Assembly (NCBI GenBank): GCA_020630775.1
Contig: JAHDIN010000005.1
Span: 1 to 64,000, forward strand
Source of the DNA: Saprospiraceae bacterium
Lineage (GTDB): Bacteria > Bacteroidota > Bacteroidia > Chitinophagales > Saprospiraceae
Length of the DNA: 64,000 bases
Reading direction: 5' to 3'
The notes beneath the pieces were generated by a model that was given only the letters and a program-made list of their open reading frames with translations, did no database searches and was not told where the DNA came from. Each line of letters opens with the position of its first letter. Position 1 is the first letter of the stretch. The translations under genes and the position numbers were made by a program. This document shows, in pieces, positions 45,479 to 55,144 of the stretch.

Positions 45479-45486
45479 CAAATTTA
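45479..45486 (-). promoter_or_regulatory. -7 box TAAATTTG before DUF5683
   Basis: An exact TAnnTTTG match ending 4 bp upstream of the GTG start at 45474, the same spacing as at the trp leader. It lies in the 83-bp gap after parB. Confidence 0.42.
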
Positions 45487-45557
45487 AGTTTTAATGGTAG
45501 AGCTTGTTGGAGTTTATGATTTTTTTAATCATTATAGTCAGCTCTAGTGATTACATT

Positions 45558-46463
45558 TTAGTCCATCATTGAATCAATGATGTCATTAAATTGATCATCT
45601 GAATTGAAATGAATCATAATTTTACCTTTACCGGCGTTGGATCTTTTTATATCTATTTTAGAGCCGAAATGCAATGAAAGTCGATCCCTTATTTTTTTAA
45701 CTTCAGGATGCATTTTATCCGCTTTCTTCTTCTTGGATTTATTGGCTCCTGCTTTGGCTTGTTTTACTAGTTTTTCAGCGTTTCGAACAGACAGTTTTTC
45801 TTTTAATATTTTTTTAAAGAAGTAAAGTTGCTTACTCTTATCTGAAACCGATAGTAATGCTTTAGCATGCCCCATACTAATATCCTGAGATTTTAACGCG
45901 GACTGTATGTCTGGAGGTAATTTGAGAAGGCGTATATAATTGGTAACGGTACTTCTTTCTTTGCCAACTCTTTGAGCTAATTCATCATGCTGCAAATCAC
46001 ATTCGTCGATCAATCTTTGGTAAGAGATAGCCACTTCTAAAGCATTTAAATTGCTTCTTTGGATATTTTCTACTAGAGCCATTTCTAGTAGACCTTGATC
46101 GTCGGCAATTCTTATGTATGCGGGTACTTTTTTAAGTCCTGCTAATTTCGATGCACGCCATCTTCTTTCACCTGATATGATTTGATATTCTTCCTTTCCT
46201 AAATATCTTAATGTGATAGGCTGAATGATGCCCAAAGTTTTTATTGACTGGGCTAATTCTAATAATTCTGTTTTGTCGAATTCTATTCTTGGTTGAAAAG
46301 GATTGGGAGAAATCTTTTTAATATCTACTTCAGCAATAGATTTACTTAAGGATTCTACAACCTTTTCTTTCCTAGCTTTTGAAACTGGTTTATCGCCTTT
46401 TTCAATATTGCCTAGAAGGGCTCTTAAACCTTTGCCTAATTGTTCTTTCTTTTTCTTAGTCAT
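45558..46463 (-). CDS. parB: ParB-family chromosome partitioning CTPase
   Basis: A 301-residue protein. N-terminal ParB/Spo0J domain: IKKISPNPFQPRIEFD, the GERRWRASKLAG motif and LVENIQRSNLNALE. Central helix-turn-helix HDELAQRVGKERSTVTNYIRLLKLP; C-terminal dimerisation domain. The basic linker KKKKADK is typical. It binds parS sites and slides as a CTP-dependent clamp. Starts 10 bp after parA. No parS sequence was noticed nearby. Confidence 0.96.
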   Translation of the reverse strand: MTKKKKEQLGKGLRALLGNIEKGDKPVSKARKEKVVESLSKSIAEVDIKKISPNPFQPRIEFDKTELLELAQSIKTLGIIQPITLRYLGKEEYQIISGERRWRASKLAGLKKVPAYIRIADDQGLLEMALVENIQRSNLNALEVAISYQRLIDECDLQHDELAQRVGKERSTVTNYIRLLKLPPDIQSALKSQDISMGHAKALLSVSDKSKQLYFFKKILKEKLSVRNAEKLVKQAKAGANKSKKKKADKMHPEVKKIRDRLSLHFGSKIDIKRSNAGKGKIMIHFNSDDQFNDIIDSMMD

Positions 46464-46473
46464 ACGAAATTAT

Positions 46474-47253
46474 TTAGGCGTGAGATAAAGATTCATTTTT
46501 GGTAATGAATTCGTGAGCTAAATTCAAGAAGTTCTTAGCACCTTTACTCGAAACATCATATAGTATAACTGGCTTACCTACACTTGGTGCTTCTCCGATC
46601 TTTGAATTTCTATGAATGATTGTGTCAAATATTTTATCAGATAACATTTCATGCACCTCTTCAACAACCATTTTAGCCATTCTTAATCTCTTATCAAACA
46701 TAGAAAGGACGATGCCTTCAATTTCTAGTTTTGGATTTAAGCTGTCTCTGACTAGGCCTATTGTGTTTTTTAATTTACCTAATCCTTGTAAAGAAAAGAC
46801 TTCACATTGCACAGGTACTAATACAGAGTCAGCTGCTGACAAAGCATTGACAGTAATGATACCCAAAGAGGGTAGACAGTCTATGAAGATATAGTCATAG
46901 TCCTCTTTGATTTGATCTACTACAGATTCTAAAACATATTCTCTGTTTTCGATTTCTGCTAATTCTAATTCTGCTCCTACTAGATCAATACTTGCTCCAA
47001 GGATATCTAGGTTTTCAATTTCAGTTTCTTTAATAGCCTCCTTAGGATCTATGTCATTAATGAGGCAGTCGTATATGGTTGGGCCATAATCGTCTGGATC
47101 AAAACCTAAACCAGAAGTCGCATTAGCTTGCGGGTCGCAATCAATTAAAAGCACACGTTTGTCAAGTATGGCCACAGCAGCAGCTAAATTTATCGCTGTA
47201 GTAGTTTTTCCAACACCACCTTTTTGATTGGCTATAGTTATAACTTTTCCCAT
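46474..47253 (-). CDS. parA: ParA-family chromosome partitioning ATPase
   Basis: A 259-residue Walker-type ATPase: deviant Walker [17 protein letters not shown], switch I-region [13 protein letters not shown], Walker [19 protein letters not shown], and [13 protein letters not shown]. Chromosomal Soj type, without the N-terminal DNA-binding extension of plasmid ParAs. It overlaps the upstream hydrolase gene by one base and precedes parB by 10 bp. Confidence 0.97.
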   Translation of the reverse strand: MGKVITIANQKGGVGKTTTAINLAAAVAILDKRVLLIDCDPQANATSGLGFDPDDYGPTIYDCLINDIDPKEAIKETEIENLDILGASIDLVGAELELAEIENREYVLESVVDQIKEDYDYIFIDCLPSLGIITVNALSAADSVLVPVQCEVFSLQGLGKLKNTIGLVRDSLNPKLEIEGIVLSMFDKRLRMAKMVVEEVHEMLSDKIFDTIIHRNSKIGEAPSVGKPVILYDVSSKGAKNFLNLAHEFITKNESLSHA

Positions 47254-47933
47254 TAGAGTGTTATCGTTTCTCCAATTTTTGGTAATAATAATTTTTTGCC
47301 TGCATTCTTAAATGCCTGAATCGCTTTAGAAGTATCTATTTCAATATAAGGAAATGTATCATAGTGGCAACCGATAATGGTGTCACATTCAATCATTTTA
47401 GCAGCTATAACCGCGTCTTCGTATCCCATTGTGAAATTATCACCAATAGGTAGGACGGCAAAATCCAGCTTAGGACAAGTCATCGGTATTAATTCCATAT
47501 CTTTTGTCAATGCTGTATCTCCAGCAAAATAAAAGCAACTGTCTTCATTCCAAACCACAAAACCGCCAGGGTTACCTCCATAGCTGCCATCTGGCAAACC
47601 AGAAGTATGAATGGCGTTCACATATTTGACATAACCGAAATCAAACTGCCATTTTCCACCATGGTTCATCGGGTGTCCTTTTAAGTCTTTGGCACCGTAC
47701 CATTGAACAATCTCGTAATTAGATATGATAGTTTTACCTGTCCTTTTTGCTATAGATTCTACATCAGCGACATGATCTCCATGCCCATGAGATACCAAGA
47801 TATAGTCAGGGTTTAAATCGTCAGGATTTAATGTTGTTGCTTTTGGATTACCAGTAATAAAAGGATCGAAAAGTAGTTGTGTGCCATGGAAATCAAGGAG
47901 AAATCCCATGTGACTAAGGTAAGTCAGCTTCAT
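47253..47933 (-). CDS. UPF0173-type metallo-beta-lactamase-fold hydrolase
   Basis: A 226-residue protein of the UlaG/UPF0173 metal-dependent hydrolase group: [29 protein letters not shown] at the start (spread over residues 1-29), the metal motif [21 protein letters not shown] and the late histidine in [12 protein letters not shown]. The substrate is unknown. First gene of the parA-parB unit, with a -7 box 26 bp upstream of its ATG. Confidence 0.93.
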   Translation of the reverse strand: MKLTYLSHMGFLLDFHGTQLLFDPFITGNPKATTLNPDDLNPDYILVSHGHGDHVADVESIAKRTGKTIISNYEIVQWYGAKDLKGHPMNHGGKWQFDFGYVKYVNAIHTSGLPDGSYGGNPGGFVVWNEDSCFYFAGDTALTKDMELIPMTCPKLDFAVLPIGDNFTMGYEDAVIAAKMIECDTIIGCHYDTFPYIEIDTSKAIQAFKNAGKKLLLPKIGETITL

Positions 47934-47959
47934 ATGAATAGATTCTTGTTAAGAACGTC

Positions 47960-47967
47960 CAAATATA
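47960..47967 (-). promoter_or_regulatory. -7 box TATATTTG of the hydrolase-parA-parB unit
   Basis: An exact TAnnTTTG match on the minus strand, ending 26 bp before the ATG at 47933. No -33 TTTG at the normal distance. Confidence 0.5.
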
Positions 47968-48098
47968 AGGAGCTTTAAGGATATGTGTGGTGATGTTGGT
48001 AAATAGTAAGCCTCCTCCATTATTCCCTAAGTTATACTATTTATGTTTTATATTGTCTCATTGGATTTGAATAAATAATGAAGAAGTTTAAGGCATGA

Positions 48099-48188
48099 GC
48101 GAATGATTTCGCGAAGCGAACCGAGTATGCTCGGAAAGAGCGAACCATGAAATGGATGGGCTGGCTCTAAAAACATAGCTTTGCTATG
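48099..48188. repeat. REP-like multi-hairpin element
   Basis: Within the 403-bp gap between the hydrolase gene and the HYR-protein gene is a block with three hairpins: gcgaa-tgat-ttcgc (48099-48112; ttcgc can also pair with gcgaa at 48116), ccgag-tatg-ctcgg (48121-48134) and catagc-ttt-gctatg (48174-48188). It is richer in GC than the flanks. It looks like a repetitive extragenic palindrome cluster. The remaining parts of the gap show only the promoter box and the terminator at 48284-48315. Confidence 0.55.
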
Positions 48189-48283
48189 GTGAGGCTTTCT
48201 AACGAAGAAATTCAAAATTATTTATCAATTATATGGGACAATTATAACCATAAATAGTATTACTAGTCTCAGCGACTATCAAT

Positions 48284-48315
48284 AAAAAAAGGGCGACACC
48301 TAAGCATCGCCCTTT
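48284..48315 (-). terminator. rho-independent terminator of the HYR/lectin gene
   Basis: A 9-bp stem (aaagggcga at 48288-48296 with tcgcccttt at 48307-48315) with the T-run on the minus strand at 48290-48284. It lies just downstream of the stop at 48337. Confidence 0.9.
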
Positions 48316-48336
48316 CAATCAAACCAACTTTATAAT

Positions 48337-51300
48337 CTAGTGATTAATTGTAATCTTTTTAGTAGTTACATTTCCATCAGCTTCTGCAATTCTTAATAAG
48401 TACATTCCATTTTGAATATCGGCAACTTCAATAGTGTTACTATAATCAATATTATTAAGTGATCTAATCACTTTTCCTTCAATTGAGAATAAACTTACTT
48501 CTATGACGTTATCTGGATTTTCAATATTAATAGTTAAGTATTCTGATACTGGGTTAGGGAATACCTCAAAATTGTTATCAACTTGCTCAGCACTTAATAA
48601 TACGGCATCATTAATATTGTATCTTTTTTCGATATCGTTAGTATTTGTTATATCGTTATCTGTATCTACGAAGATGCAGTAATCTTCCGTTTCTCCATGA
48701 GGGAATACTTCACATGGTGATTTTGGATATCCACCTGGCTTCATAGCGATTCTCATAACTGTATTGCCTCTCCATAAAGTGTAAGGCGTTGTTACAGTTC
48801 CTGATAAAACATTATTGCCACAACCATAGGCGATAAATTCACCTGAATCCGTAAAGTCACCATCCATGTTATAATCTATCCAAACTTTCCAGTAAACTTT
48901 AGAAGCCGCTACACCAGCAAAGCCAGGATCTAAAATTAATGGATACGAAGTGTTAGGTTGAACAGTAACACAACCTGCGTTTGTAAAGTCTTTATATCCG
49001 CCGTTTGAGCCAGAATGACTATTTAATGCGCCAAATACAATTGATTCAATAAAGTAGTGGTTTCCATTTTCTCCTCCTGAAGTGCAATATCCATTACCTA
49101 CAGGTATTGATGCTACGTTGATATCAAAAGAACATGTTTCAACATTGCCGCATCCGTCTGTTGCTCTGTAGGTCACCGTATGAGAAGAACCAGGTGCTAA
49201 TACGCTTCCAGAAACTGGACCACCTATTTGCTCTACATTGATGCATCCTGGTAGCTCCATGATGTATTCTAAAGCAAAGTGATTGTATTGATCATTCCAT
49301 TGACCATTATTCAACATCTCCACATAGTCTTGAGAATTGTTGTAGTTATTAGGTTGTCCAGGATACCAATTTGTATAGTTCAATGCATCTCCATTTACCC
49401 AAGAGAAATTACCTTCAGAAGCTGCGTCAGAGCAGCCTATCCATGCTGATTGCAAGGTCAATATATTGGCTAAGAAAGCATTTTCTTGCGCTGAATTTAT
49501 GACTGCTAAATGTCCGCCGTTAGCTTGACAGTGCTGTTGCGCTGCTGGCCATGTAGCTGGATTTAGTGAACAATAATAATGATGTCCACCAAATGATCCC
49601 ATATACATGAAACCTGGAATATCTTGTCCACTTTGACTGCAGTTTGAGCAGCAACTAGAAGCGGTTGGTGCATTCCATGTAACAGGGATACCATTTGTAT
49701 TTGCAGGAGCTGAAGTATTTATATCATTAGGGCAATGAATACTAATGCCCCCTTCTACTGTAATTGTAAAGCTACATCTATCGTTAGATCCACAAGCATC
49801 ACTGGCTTCATATACCACTTCATATGTACCTCCAGGTAAAAATTCACCTGGTTTTGGTCCAGATATTTGATTTACATTATTACAAGGTTTTTCCATGATA
49901 AACTCCAACTTGTAAGTACAGTATTGATCATTCCATTGACCATTGTTCAGCATCTCAACACAGTGTTGGCTACCATTGTAGTTATTTGGTTGACCTGGAT
50001 ACCAGTTATTGTAATTTACTGGCGAACCATCTGACCACTCAAATGATCCATTTGATCTATGTAATCCTATCCAAGCTGATTGGATAGTTAAAATATTTGC
50101 TAAGAATTGATTTTCTTCTGCAGAATTGATACTTGCTAAATAACCACCATTTTGCTGGCAAATAGCGTTTGCATCATTCCAAGTTGCATTAGATAATGAA
50201 CAGTAATATTGATTACCATTTAATGTACCCATGTAAATAAATCCTGGAATATGTTCTGCATTTGTGCAATTGCTACAAGTGCCTTCATATACAGGCGGTG
50301 CCCAGTCAACAACTGAACCACCATTGTTTCCGCATTGTACAACAATGTCTGAAGGACAAGTTATAGATCCAGGGATGTTTACTGCAACTGTAAATGAACA
50401 TGTTGAAATATTACCACAACCGTCTTGTGCTGTGTAAACAACACCAGTCGTACCTATAGGGAATACCGTACCTGGGTTGAAGTTGCTATTCAATGTTACA
50501 CTACCACAGTTATCAGTTGCGGAAGGTGCCGTCCAAGTGATGGCCGTGTTCGCATTACTTACAACTATGTCAGATGGACAATTAGTAATCACTGGAGCTG
50601 TATTATCTACAGCTGCAATATTTTGTATACATGTAGCTTCTAAATTGCTGCCATTATTATACGAGGCTTTCCAAACTCTCAAAACAGCTCTTGTGCAACT
50701 ATTGCCGGTTTCTACTTGATCCTGATATGTAATAATTGGAGCAGGACAATTTGGACCGCCAGTCGCAGTCGCTGTGCCTAATAGACTTGGAGATGTATCT
50801 GCATTTACACACACTGCTTGGTCTGCAGGACAACTAATGGTTGGTGCAGTGGTACATCCTTGAGCGCAACTTACTGTAACGCTAAATGAACAAGTCGCTG
50901 TATTATTGCATCCGTCAGTAGCTGTGTATGTTATAGTATGTGTGCCTTCAGCGAATGAACTTCCATTTACAACAAAAGCACCATTTTGATTTACAGCGCT
51001 CAATGAAGGCGTTACACAATTGTCAGTAGCCATTACATTCGACCAAGTAACTGGAACCGTACAATTTGTTCCTGTTCCAGAAACTACAAATGAACTAGGA
51101 CAAGAAATAAAACTAGGTGCAACATTATCTTGGAGTGTAATAGTTTGAACGCAAGAAGTTGATAATGCACTATTTGCAGGATCAGATGCTGTCCAAGTTC
51201 TATTAATTGTTTTTGCATTTACACATGGCCCATTGCTTATTATAGCATCACTAAAAGTAACAATCGGATTTCCGCATTGTGCACTTCCTGCAGTGGCTAC

Positions 51301-53067
51301 TGCGCTACCCGTAACAGCTGGTCCAGGATTGCCTGGAGTAGGGCATGCCATATAATTTGAAGGACAACTTATAGAAGGTGGCGTTGTACAAGAAGCAGTA
51401 CAAATTACTGTAACAGTAAATGATGCTGTATTTGTATTTCCACAATTATCCATAGCTGTGTAAGTGACAGTAGTTGTGCCTTCAGAGAATGCTGTTCCAC
51501 TAGCAAAATTGGAACCTGAACTCGCAACACCACAGTTGTCTGTGATGAATGGTTGGTTCCAAGTTGCTACTGCACTACATCCGTTACCAGTCCCATTTAC
51601 AGTTATATCTGAAGGAATAGATTGGATTGTAGGTGCTTGAGTATCGGTCAGTGTTATTAACTGAATACAAGTGGCATTAAATGCACTATTAGAAGGTTCA
51701 GTAGCTGTCCATGTTCTTTGTACTGTCTGTGTACCAGCACAATTTCCTGTTGAAATGACTTGATCACTAAAAGTTACAATAGGTGAACCACAAAGTGAAC
51801 TTCCAGGTACTGCAGTTGCTGACCCCGCAACAACTGGCATAGGTACAGAACTAGAAGGACAAGCTGTATAATTTGAAGGACATGTAATTACCGGATTGGC
51901 ATTACATCCTGTACATTGTATGGTGATTTGGAATGCACCTGTCGATTGATTGCCACAATTATCTACGGCAGTATAAGTAACTAGGGTAGAGCCTTGAGGG
52001 AATATTGTTCCACTTGCATGCGTAGAAGTGAAACTTGATAGTCCACAATCGTCAGTTGCTAGAGGTTCAGACCATGTTACAGGCGCAGAGCAATTGATAC
52101 CGTTAACGCTTATGATTTGATCTGAAGGTATATTTGTAATGACTGGATTTTGTAAATCAGCTACATTGATAGTTTGCGTACAAGATGACGAAGCACCTGA
52201 ATCAGCATCAACGGCTGTCCAAACTCTTGTTATCGCTGAGTTTTGTCCATTACAGCCCGCTAACGCAGCTACAGAATCATTAAATGTAACTGTTGGTACA
52301 CCGCAAGAAGCATCACTAGGAGTGGCGATTGCACTTCCTGTAGCTGTTGGATCTGTACTTGAGCCAGGACATACATTTAAGTTGAATGGACAAGTTATCA
52401 TAGGCGCTTGGCAACAAGAACCCACTACTGTTACATTAAATGAGCAGGTTGTTGAATTTCCGCAAAAATCGGTAGCAGTGTATGTTACTGTGGTTGTTCC
52501 TAGCGGAAATGAAGCACCACTAAAATGTGTTGTTGTAAAAAATTGAATCCCACAATCATCGTTTGCCGTTGGTAAAGCCCATGTCGCTGTTCCGTCACAA
52601 TTATTAGCTAGGTCAACAGTCATGTCTGCTGGGCAGTTACTAATAGTTGGTACTTGTGAATCTTCTAAATAAAGTGTTTGTTGGCAAGATGAATGCAATT
52701 TAAGACTGGCTGACCCCGGTGGGTACTCAGCTTTCCATGTCCTATGGTATATTTGAACGCAACCAGTACTTTGAACTAAAGAATCTGTGTAAGACACAAC
52801 TGGCATTGGACAGTTAGCGTCTCCTGGTTGAGCTGTAGCTACTCCTGTATTTGCAGGATCTAAATTATCACCTGGGCATCCTAAATAGGTTGGAGGACAG
52901 ATGATAATAGGTGCAGTCAAGCACATAGCTTCGAAATTCATTTGGGCTTCTGGGAGATCTGCATTAAAACAGAAATTCTCATCAGGATTATTATTCCCTG
53001 ATAAGTTGAAAGTTAGCATTGAGAAACCAATAAGGAAGGTAAACACCTTAGGTAAAGTAATTCTCAT
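48337..53067 (-). CDS. giant T9SS adhesin-like protein: HYR repeats, two C-type lectin domains, GEVED
   Basis: A 1576-residue protein with a signal peptide (core VFTFLIGFSMLTFNLSG). Seven HYR-type domains alternate with five copies of a Cys-rich module whose strongest words are CP....(P)VTF.D and RTWTA. HYR 6 and 7 each hold a C-type lectin domain in their middle (about residues 942-1061 and 1149-1270), with AWIG, a QPN element and WND. The first lectin domain keeps the inner Cys pair (HCVEMLNNGQWNDQYC); the second has lost both. A GEVED domain (about 1326-1455) and a type A T9SS sorting domain (NPVSEYLTINIEN to KKITINH) follow. A calcium-dependent sugar-binding surface adhesin is likely. Confidence 0.88.
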   Translation of the reverse strand: MRITLPKVFTFLIGFSMLTFNLSGNNNPDENFCFNADLPEAQMNFEAMCLTAPIIICPPTYLGCPGDNLDPANTGVATAQPGDANCPMPVVSYTDSLVQSTGCVQIYHRTWKAEYPPGSASLKLHSSCQQTLYLEDSQVPTISNCPADMTVDLANNCDGTATWALPTANDDCGIQFFTTTHFSGASFPLGTTTVTYTATDFCGNSTTCSFNVTVVGSCCQAPMITCPFNLNVCPGSSTDPTATGSAIATPSDASCGVPTVTFNDSVAALAGCNGQNSAITRVWTAVDADSGASSSCTQTINVADLQNPVITNIPSDQIISVNGINCSAPVTWSEPLATDDCGLSSFTSTHASGTIFPQGSTLVTYTAVDNCGNQSTGAFQITIQCTGCNANPVITCPSNYTACPSSSVPMPVVAGSATAVPGSSLCGSPIVTFSDQVISTGNCAGTQTVQRTWTATEPSNSAFNATCIQLITLTDTQAPTIQSIPSDITVNGTGNGCSAVATWNQPFITDNCGVASSGSNFASGTAFSEGTTTVTYTAMDNCGNTNTASFTVTVICTASCTTPPSISCPSNYMACPTPGNPGPAVTGSAVATAGSAQCGNPIVTFSDAIISNGPCVNAKTINRTWTASDPANSALSTSCVQTITLQDNVAPSFISCPSSFVVSGTGTNCTVPVTWSNVMATDNCVTPSLSAVNQNGAFVVNGSSFAEGTHTITYTATDGCNNTATCSFSVTVSCAQGCTTAPTISCPADQAVCVNADTSPSLLGTATATGGPNCPAPIITYQDQVETGNSCTRAVLRVWKASYNNGSNLEATCIQNIAAVDNTAPVITNCPSDIVVSNANTAITWTAPSATDNCGSVTLNSNFNPGTVFPIGTTGVVYTAQDGCGNISTCSFTVAVNIPGSITCPSDIVVQCGNNGGSVVDWAPPVYEGTCSNCTNAEHIPGFIYMGTLNGNQYYCSLSNATWNDANAICQQNGGYLASINSAEENQFLANILTIQSAWIGLHRSNGSFEWSDGSPVNYNNWYPGQPNNYNGSQHCVEMLNNGQWNDQYCTYKLEFIMEKPCNNVNQISGPKPGEFLPGGTYEVVYEASDACGSNDRCSFTITVEGGISIHCPNDINTSAPANTNGIPVTWNAPTASSCCSNCSQSGQDIPGFMYMGSFGGHHYYCSLNPATWPAAQQHCQANGGHLAVINSAQENAFLANILTLQSAWIGCSDAASEGNFSWVNGDALNYTNWYPGQPNNYNNSQDYVEMLNNGQWNDQYNHFALEYIMELPGCINVEQIGGPVSGSVLAPGSSHTVTYRATDGCGNVETCSFDINVASIPVGNGYCTSGGENGNHYFIESIVFGALNSHSGSNGGYKDFTNAGCVTVQPNTSYPLILDPGFAGVAASKVYWKVWIDYNMDGDFTDSGEFIAYGCGNNVLSGTVTTPYTLWRGNTVMRIAMKPGGYPKSPCEVFPHGETEDYCIFVDTDNDITNTNDIEKRYNINDAVLLSAEQVDNNFEVFPNPVSEYLTINIENPDNVIEVSLFSIEGKVIRSLNNIDYSNTIEVADIQNGMYLLRIAEADGNVTTKKITINH

Positions 53068-53367
53068 CGTTAAGATTTTTATTGACTATTTGATTATAGA
53101 TTAGAAGTACAATATTGATAGGGAACAGCTGCAATTCTATTCCATATACGTCTACGTACTCGGAAACGCTCCTTAAATTCAATTAAAAAAAATGTTAAAC
53201 TCAGGAAGGTATAGTTTCAAATACTATTGGATGGGGAAAATTAATTATTCTATTTATATAAAACGCTGATAACCAGAGTGATATAAATTATAAATAATTG
53301 TAATGTAAAATTAAGGATTTTACACCAAATAGTCCTAAAAAATGCGGCATTTCAATGAATTAAAGAC
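53068..53367. other. intergenic region, no feature seen
   Basis: A 300-bp AT-rich gap upstream of the giant HYR-protein gene. It should hold that gene's promoter, but no TAnnTTTG box, hairpin terminator or credible small gene was found on either strand. Confidence 0.5.
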
Positions 53368-54396
53368 TTATTTGCCGTCTACATCTCCAGTTTTTACAGC
53401 TTGAATGTTAAAATTTTGAGTGGCGCCTGGCTGTAAATCAATTTCAATTTCATTTGGGACAAATTGATAAGCATCTACATTTGGAAATGTACTGTCTTTA
53501 CCAAGAATGACTCTCTGTATTGTAAAGAGGTCCAAAGCTGATATCGCCCCATCACCATTCGCGTCTGCAGCTAATTTGATTAGATCATCTTCAATAGCTT
53601 CTTTGTCTAAGATATGTCTCACAATTACAAAAAGATCTAAAGCCGATAGATTATCTGATACGCCATTGGTTTTCTTAAACCTGATGTATGGATTACTTAT
53701 GTCTGGATATTCTTCAGCTAAATTACTGATAACCAAGTCGTTACTTGGGTCAATGTCATATGAAACTGTCCCATCTTGTGATTCTAATGTAATGTCTACA
53801 TCATTTATAACTGTACCAAAATTGGTAGCCACCTCAAATTGAAATGTTGATGGTGCTGGAGCATTACCGCCAGTCGCACCAGTGGCTTCTATCGCCGCAT
53901 TAAGATTAGCAATTCGCCCAGCTATACCTCCGCCTCCTAAACCGTAAGCCACCTCTCCATTTGGACTAATAACCGCAAAACTAGGTGTGCCGTAATACCC
54001 ACCATAAGTACCATTTCTAAAAGGTAAAGATGCCGCTGCAGCTCCTCCATCATCACCAACCCCTGGCATAGTTAAGCCTAGTTGTGTTTTGTAGGCAGCA
54101 ACTTCAGAGCTAGAATCATTAGTTAGCACTGTGAATTCGAAGAATTCTACATCGTGTTCTCCTGCGCCCCATTCTTCATATAAATCTTGGAAAGCTGGAG
54201 CTATCGATCTACATGGAGGACAATTTATAAAGAATAGCTTTACGACTACAGTTGTTCCTTTATCAAGGTAATCTTCATAAAGTCTGTGTCTTTGACCATC
54301 AGAATCTATGACATCGAAATCTACCGCTTGCTGCGAAAAACCATTTGGCAGAAAGAATATGATGGTAATTATGAATGTAAATAGTGATTTTTGCAT
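53368..54396 (-). CDS. secreted redoxin fused to a dockerin-like domain
   Basis: A 342-residue protein with a signal peptide (LFTFIITIIFFLPNGFSQ). The thioredoxin/AhpC-type domain (about 22-175) has the active site C59-P-P-C62 (FFINCPPCRS) and a cis-Pro region YYGTPSFAVISP. Residues about 235-302 form a type I dockerin-like pair of calcium-binding repeats (NLSALDLFVIVRHILDK and DANGDGAISALDLFTIQRV). Dockerin-like modules in Bacteroidota secreted proteins are usually not cellulosomal. The end does not show a complete T9SS sorting motif. It is divergent from lipB with only 25 bp between starts. The fusion is unusual. Confidence 0.85.
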   Translation of the reverse strand: MQKSLFTFIITIIFFLPNGFSQQAVDFDVIDSDGQRHRLYEDYLDKGTTVVVKLFFINCPPCRSIAPAFQDLYEEWGAGEHDVEFFEFTVLTNDSSSEVAAYKTQLGLTMPGVGDDGGAAAASLPFRNGTYGGYYGTPSFAVISPNGEVAYGLGGGGIAGRIANLNAAIEATGATGGNAPAPSTFQFEVATNFGTVINDVDITLESQDGTVSYDIDPSNDLVISNLAEEYPDISNPYIRFKKTNGVSDNLSALDLFVIVRHILDKEAIEDDLIKLAADANGDGAISALDLFTIQRVILGKDSTFPNVDAYQFVPNEIEIDLQPGATQNFNIQAVKTGDVDGK

Positions 54397-54421
54397 GAGT
54401 TTGATTTTTAAATGAGCTGAG

Positions 54422-55129
54422 ATGTCACTATTGCTTACACAATATCATGAGTTAAACGGATTGAAATACCAAGATGTTTGGGATTTTCAAGCCTTACTTC
54501 ATAATAGTATCAAATATCATAAGCTTGATAAAGCTACTTCTTACCCTAAAGCTAAAGCGAAAATTTTAAACCATTTGGTCTTTTGCGAACATTATCCCGT
54601 AATTACTATGGGAAAAAGCACTAAAATCAATCATTTGGTAAGTTCTGAAGCAGATCTTGATAAAAGTAATATTGAATTATTTAAAATTAATAGAGGAGGT
54701 GACATCACCTATCATGGTCCTGGTCAAATAACGGGTTATCTTATTTTTGATGTGGAGCTATTATACAGAGACGTCCATCGATTTGTTAGAGAAATAGAAG
54801 CATGTATTATTCGTCTGTTGGCAAAGTATGACATTATTGCAAGGCGACTGGAAGGGTATACTGGTGTTTGGGTGGAGGATCGTCACGAATTCAGAAAAAT
54901 TTGCGCAATTGGTATTCATTTAAGCCGTTGGGTGAGTATGCATGGATTTGCTTTGAATGTCAATACATTGCTTGATCATTTTAATCATATTGTGCCATGT
55001 GGTATTGATGAACCGAATAAAGCTGTGACATCTATGGCTAATGAATTACAATCTGAATTAATTTTTAGTGAAGTTCAAGCACAGTTGAAAAAAGTAGTGG
55101 GTGAAGTGTTTGGCTTGAAGTTTATTTGA
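54422..55129 (+). CDS. lipB: octanoyl-[ACP]:protein N-octanoyltransferase
   Basis: A 235-residue enzyme that transfers octanoyl from ACP to lipoyl domains, the first step of lipoate assembly. Signature RGGDITYHGPGQ (91-102), catalytic Lys K149 in RKICAIGI, catalytic Cys C183 in VPCGI. An insertion-free LipB of normal length. No lipA is adjacent. Confidence 0.96.
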   Translation: MSLLLTQYHELNGLKYQDVWDFQALLHNSIKYHKLDKATSYPKAKAKILNHLVFCEHYPVITMGKSTKINHLVSSEADLDKSNIELFKINRGGDITYHGPGQITGYLIFDVELLYRDVHRFVREIEACIIRLLAKYDIIARRLEGYTGVWVEDRHEFRKICAIGIHLSRWVSMHGFALNVNTLLDHFNHIVPCGIDEPNKAVTSMANELQSELIFSEVQAQLKKVVGEVFGLKFI

Positions 55130-55144
55130 AATGTTGGCTCTAAA

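Noticed and set aside
45558-47253. parS site near parAB
   Set aside because: I looked for the tgtttcacgtgaaaca consensus around the genes and saw no match; a computed search of the whole window would be decisive.
50425-52546. Several open frames on the plus strand inside the giant HYR gene
   Set aside because: They mirror the repeated, stop-poor HYR codons on the minus strand; there is no signal peptide or family pattern, and the minus-strand gene is certain.
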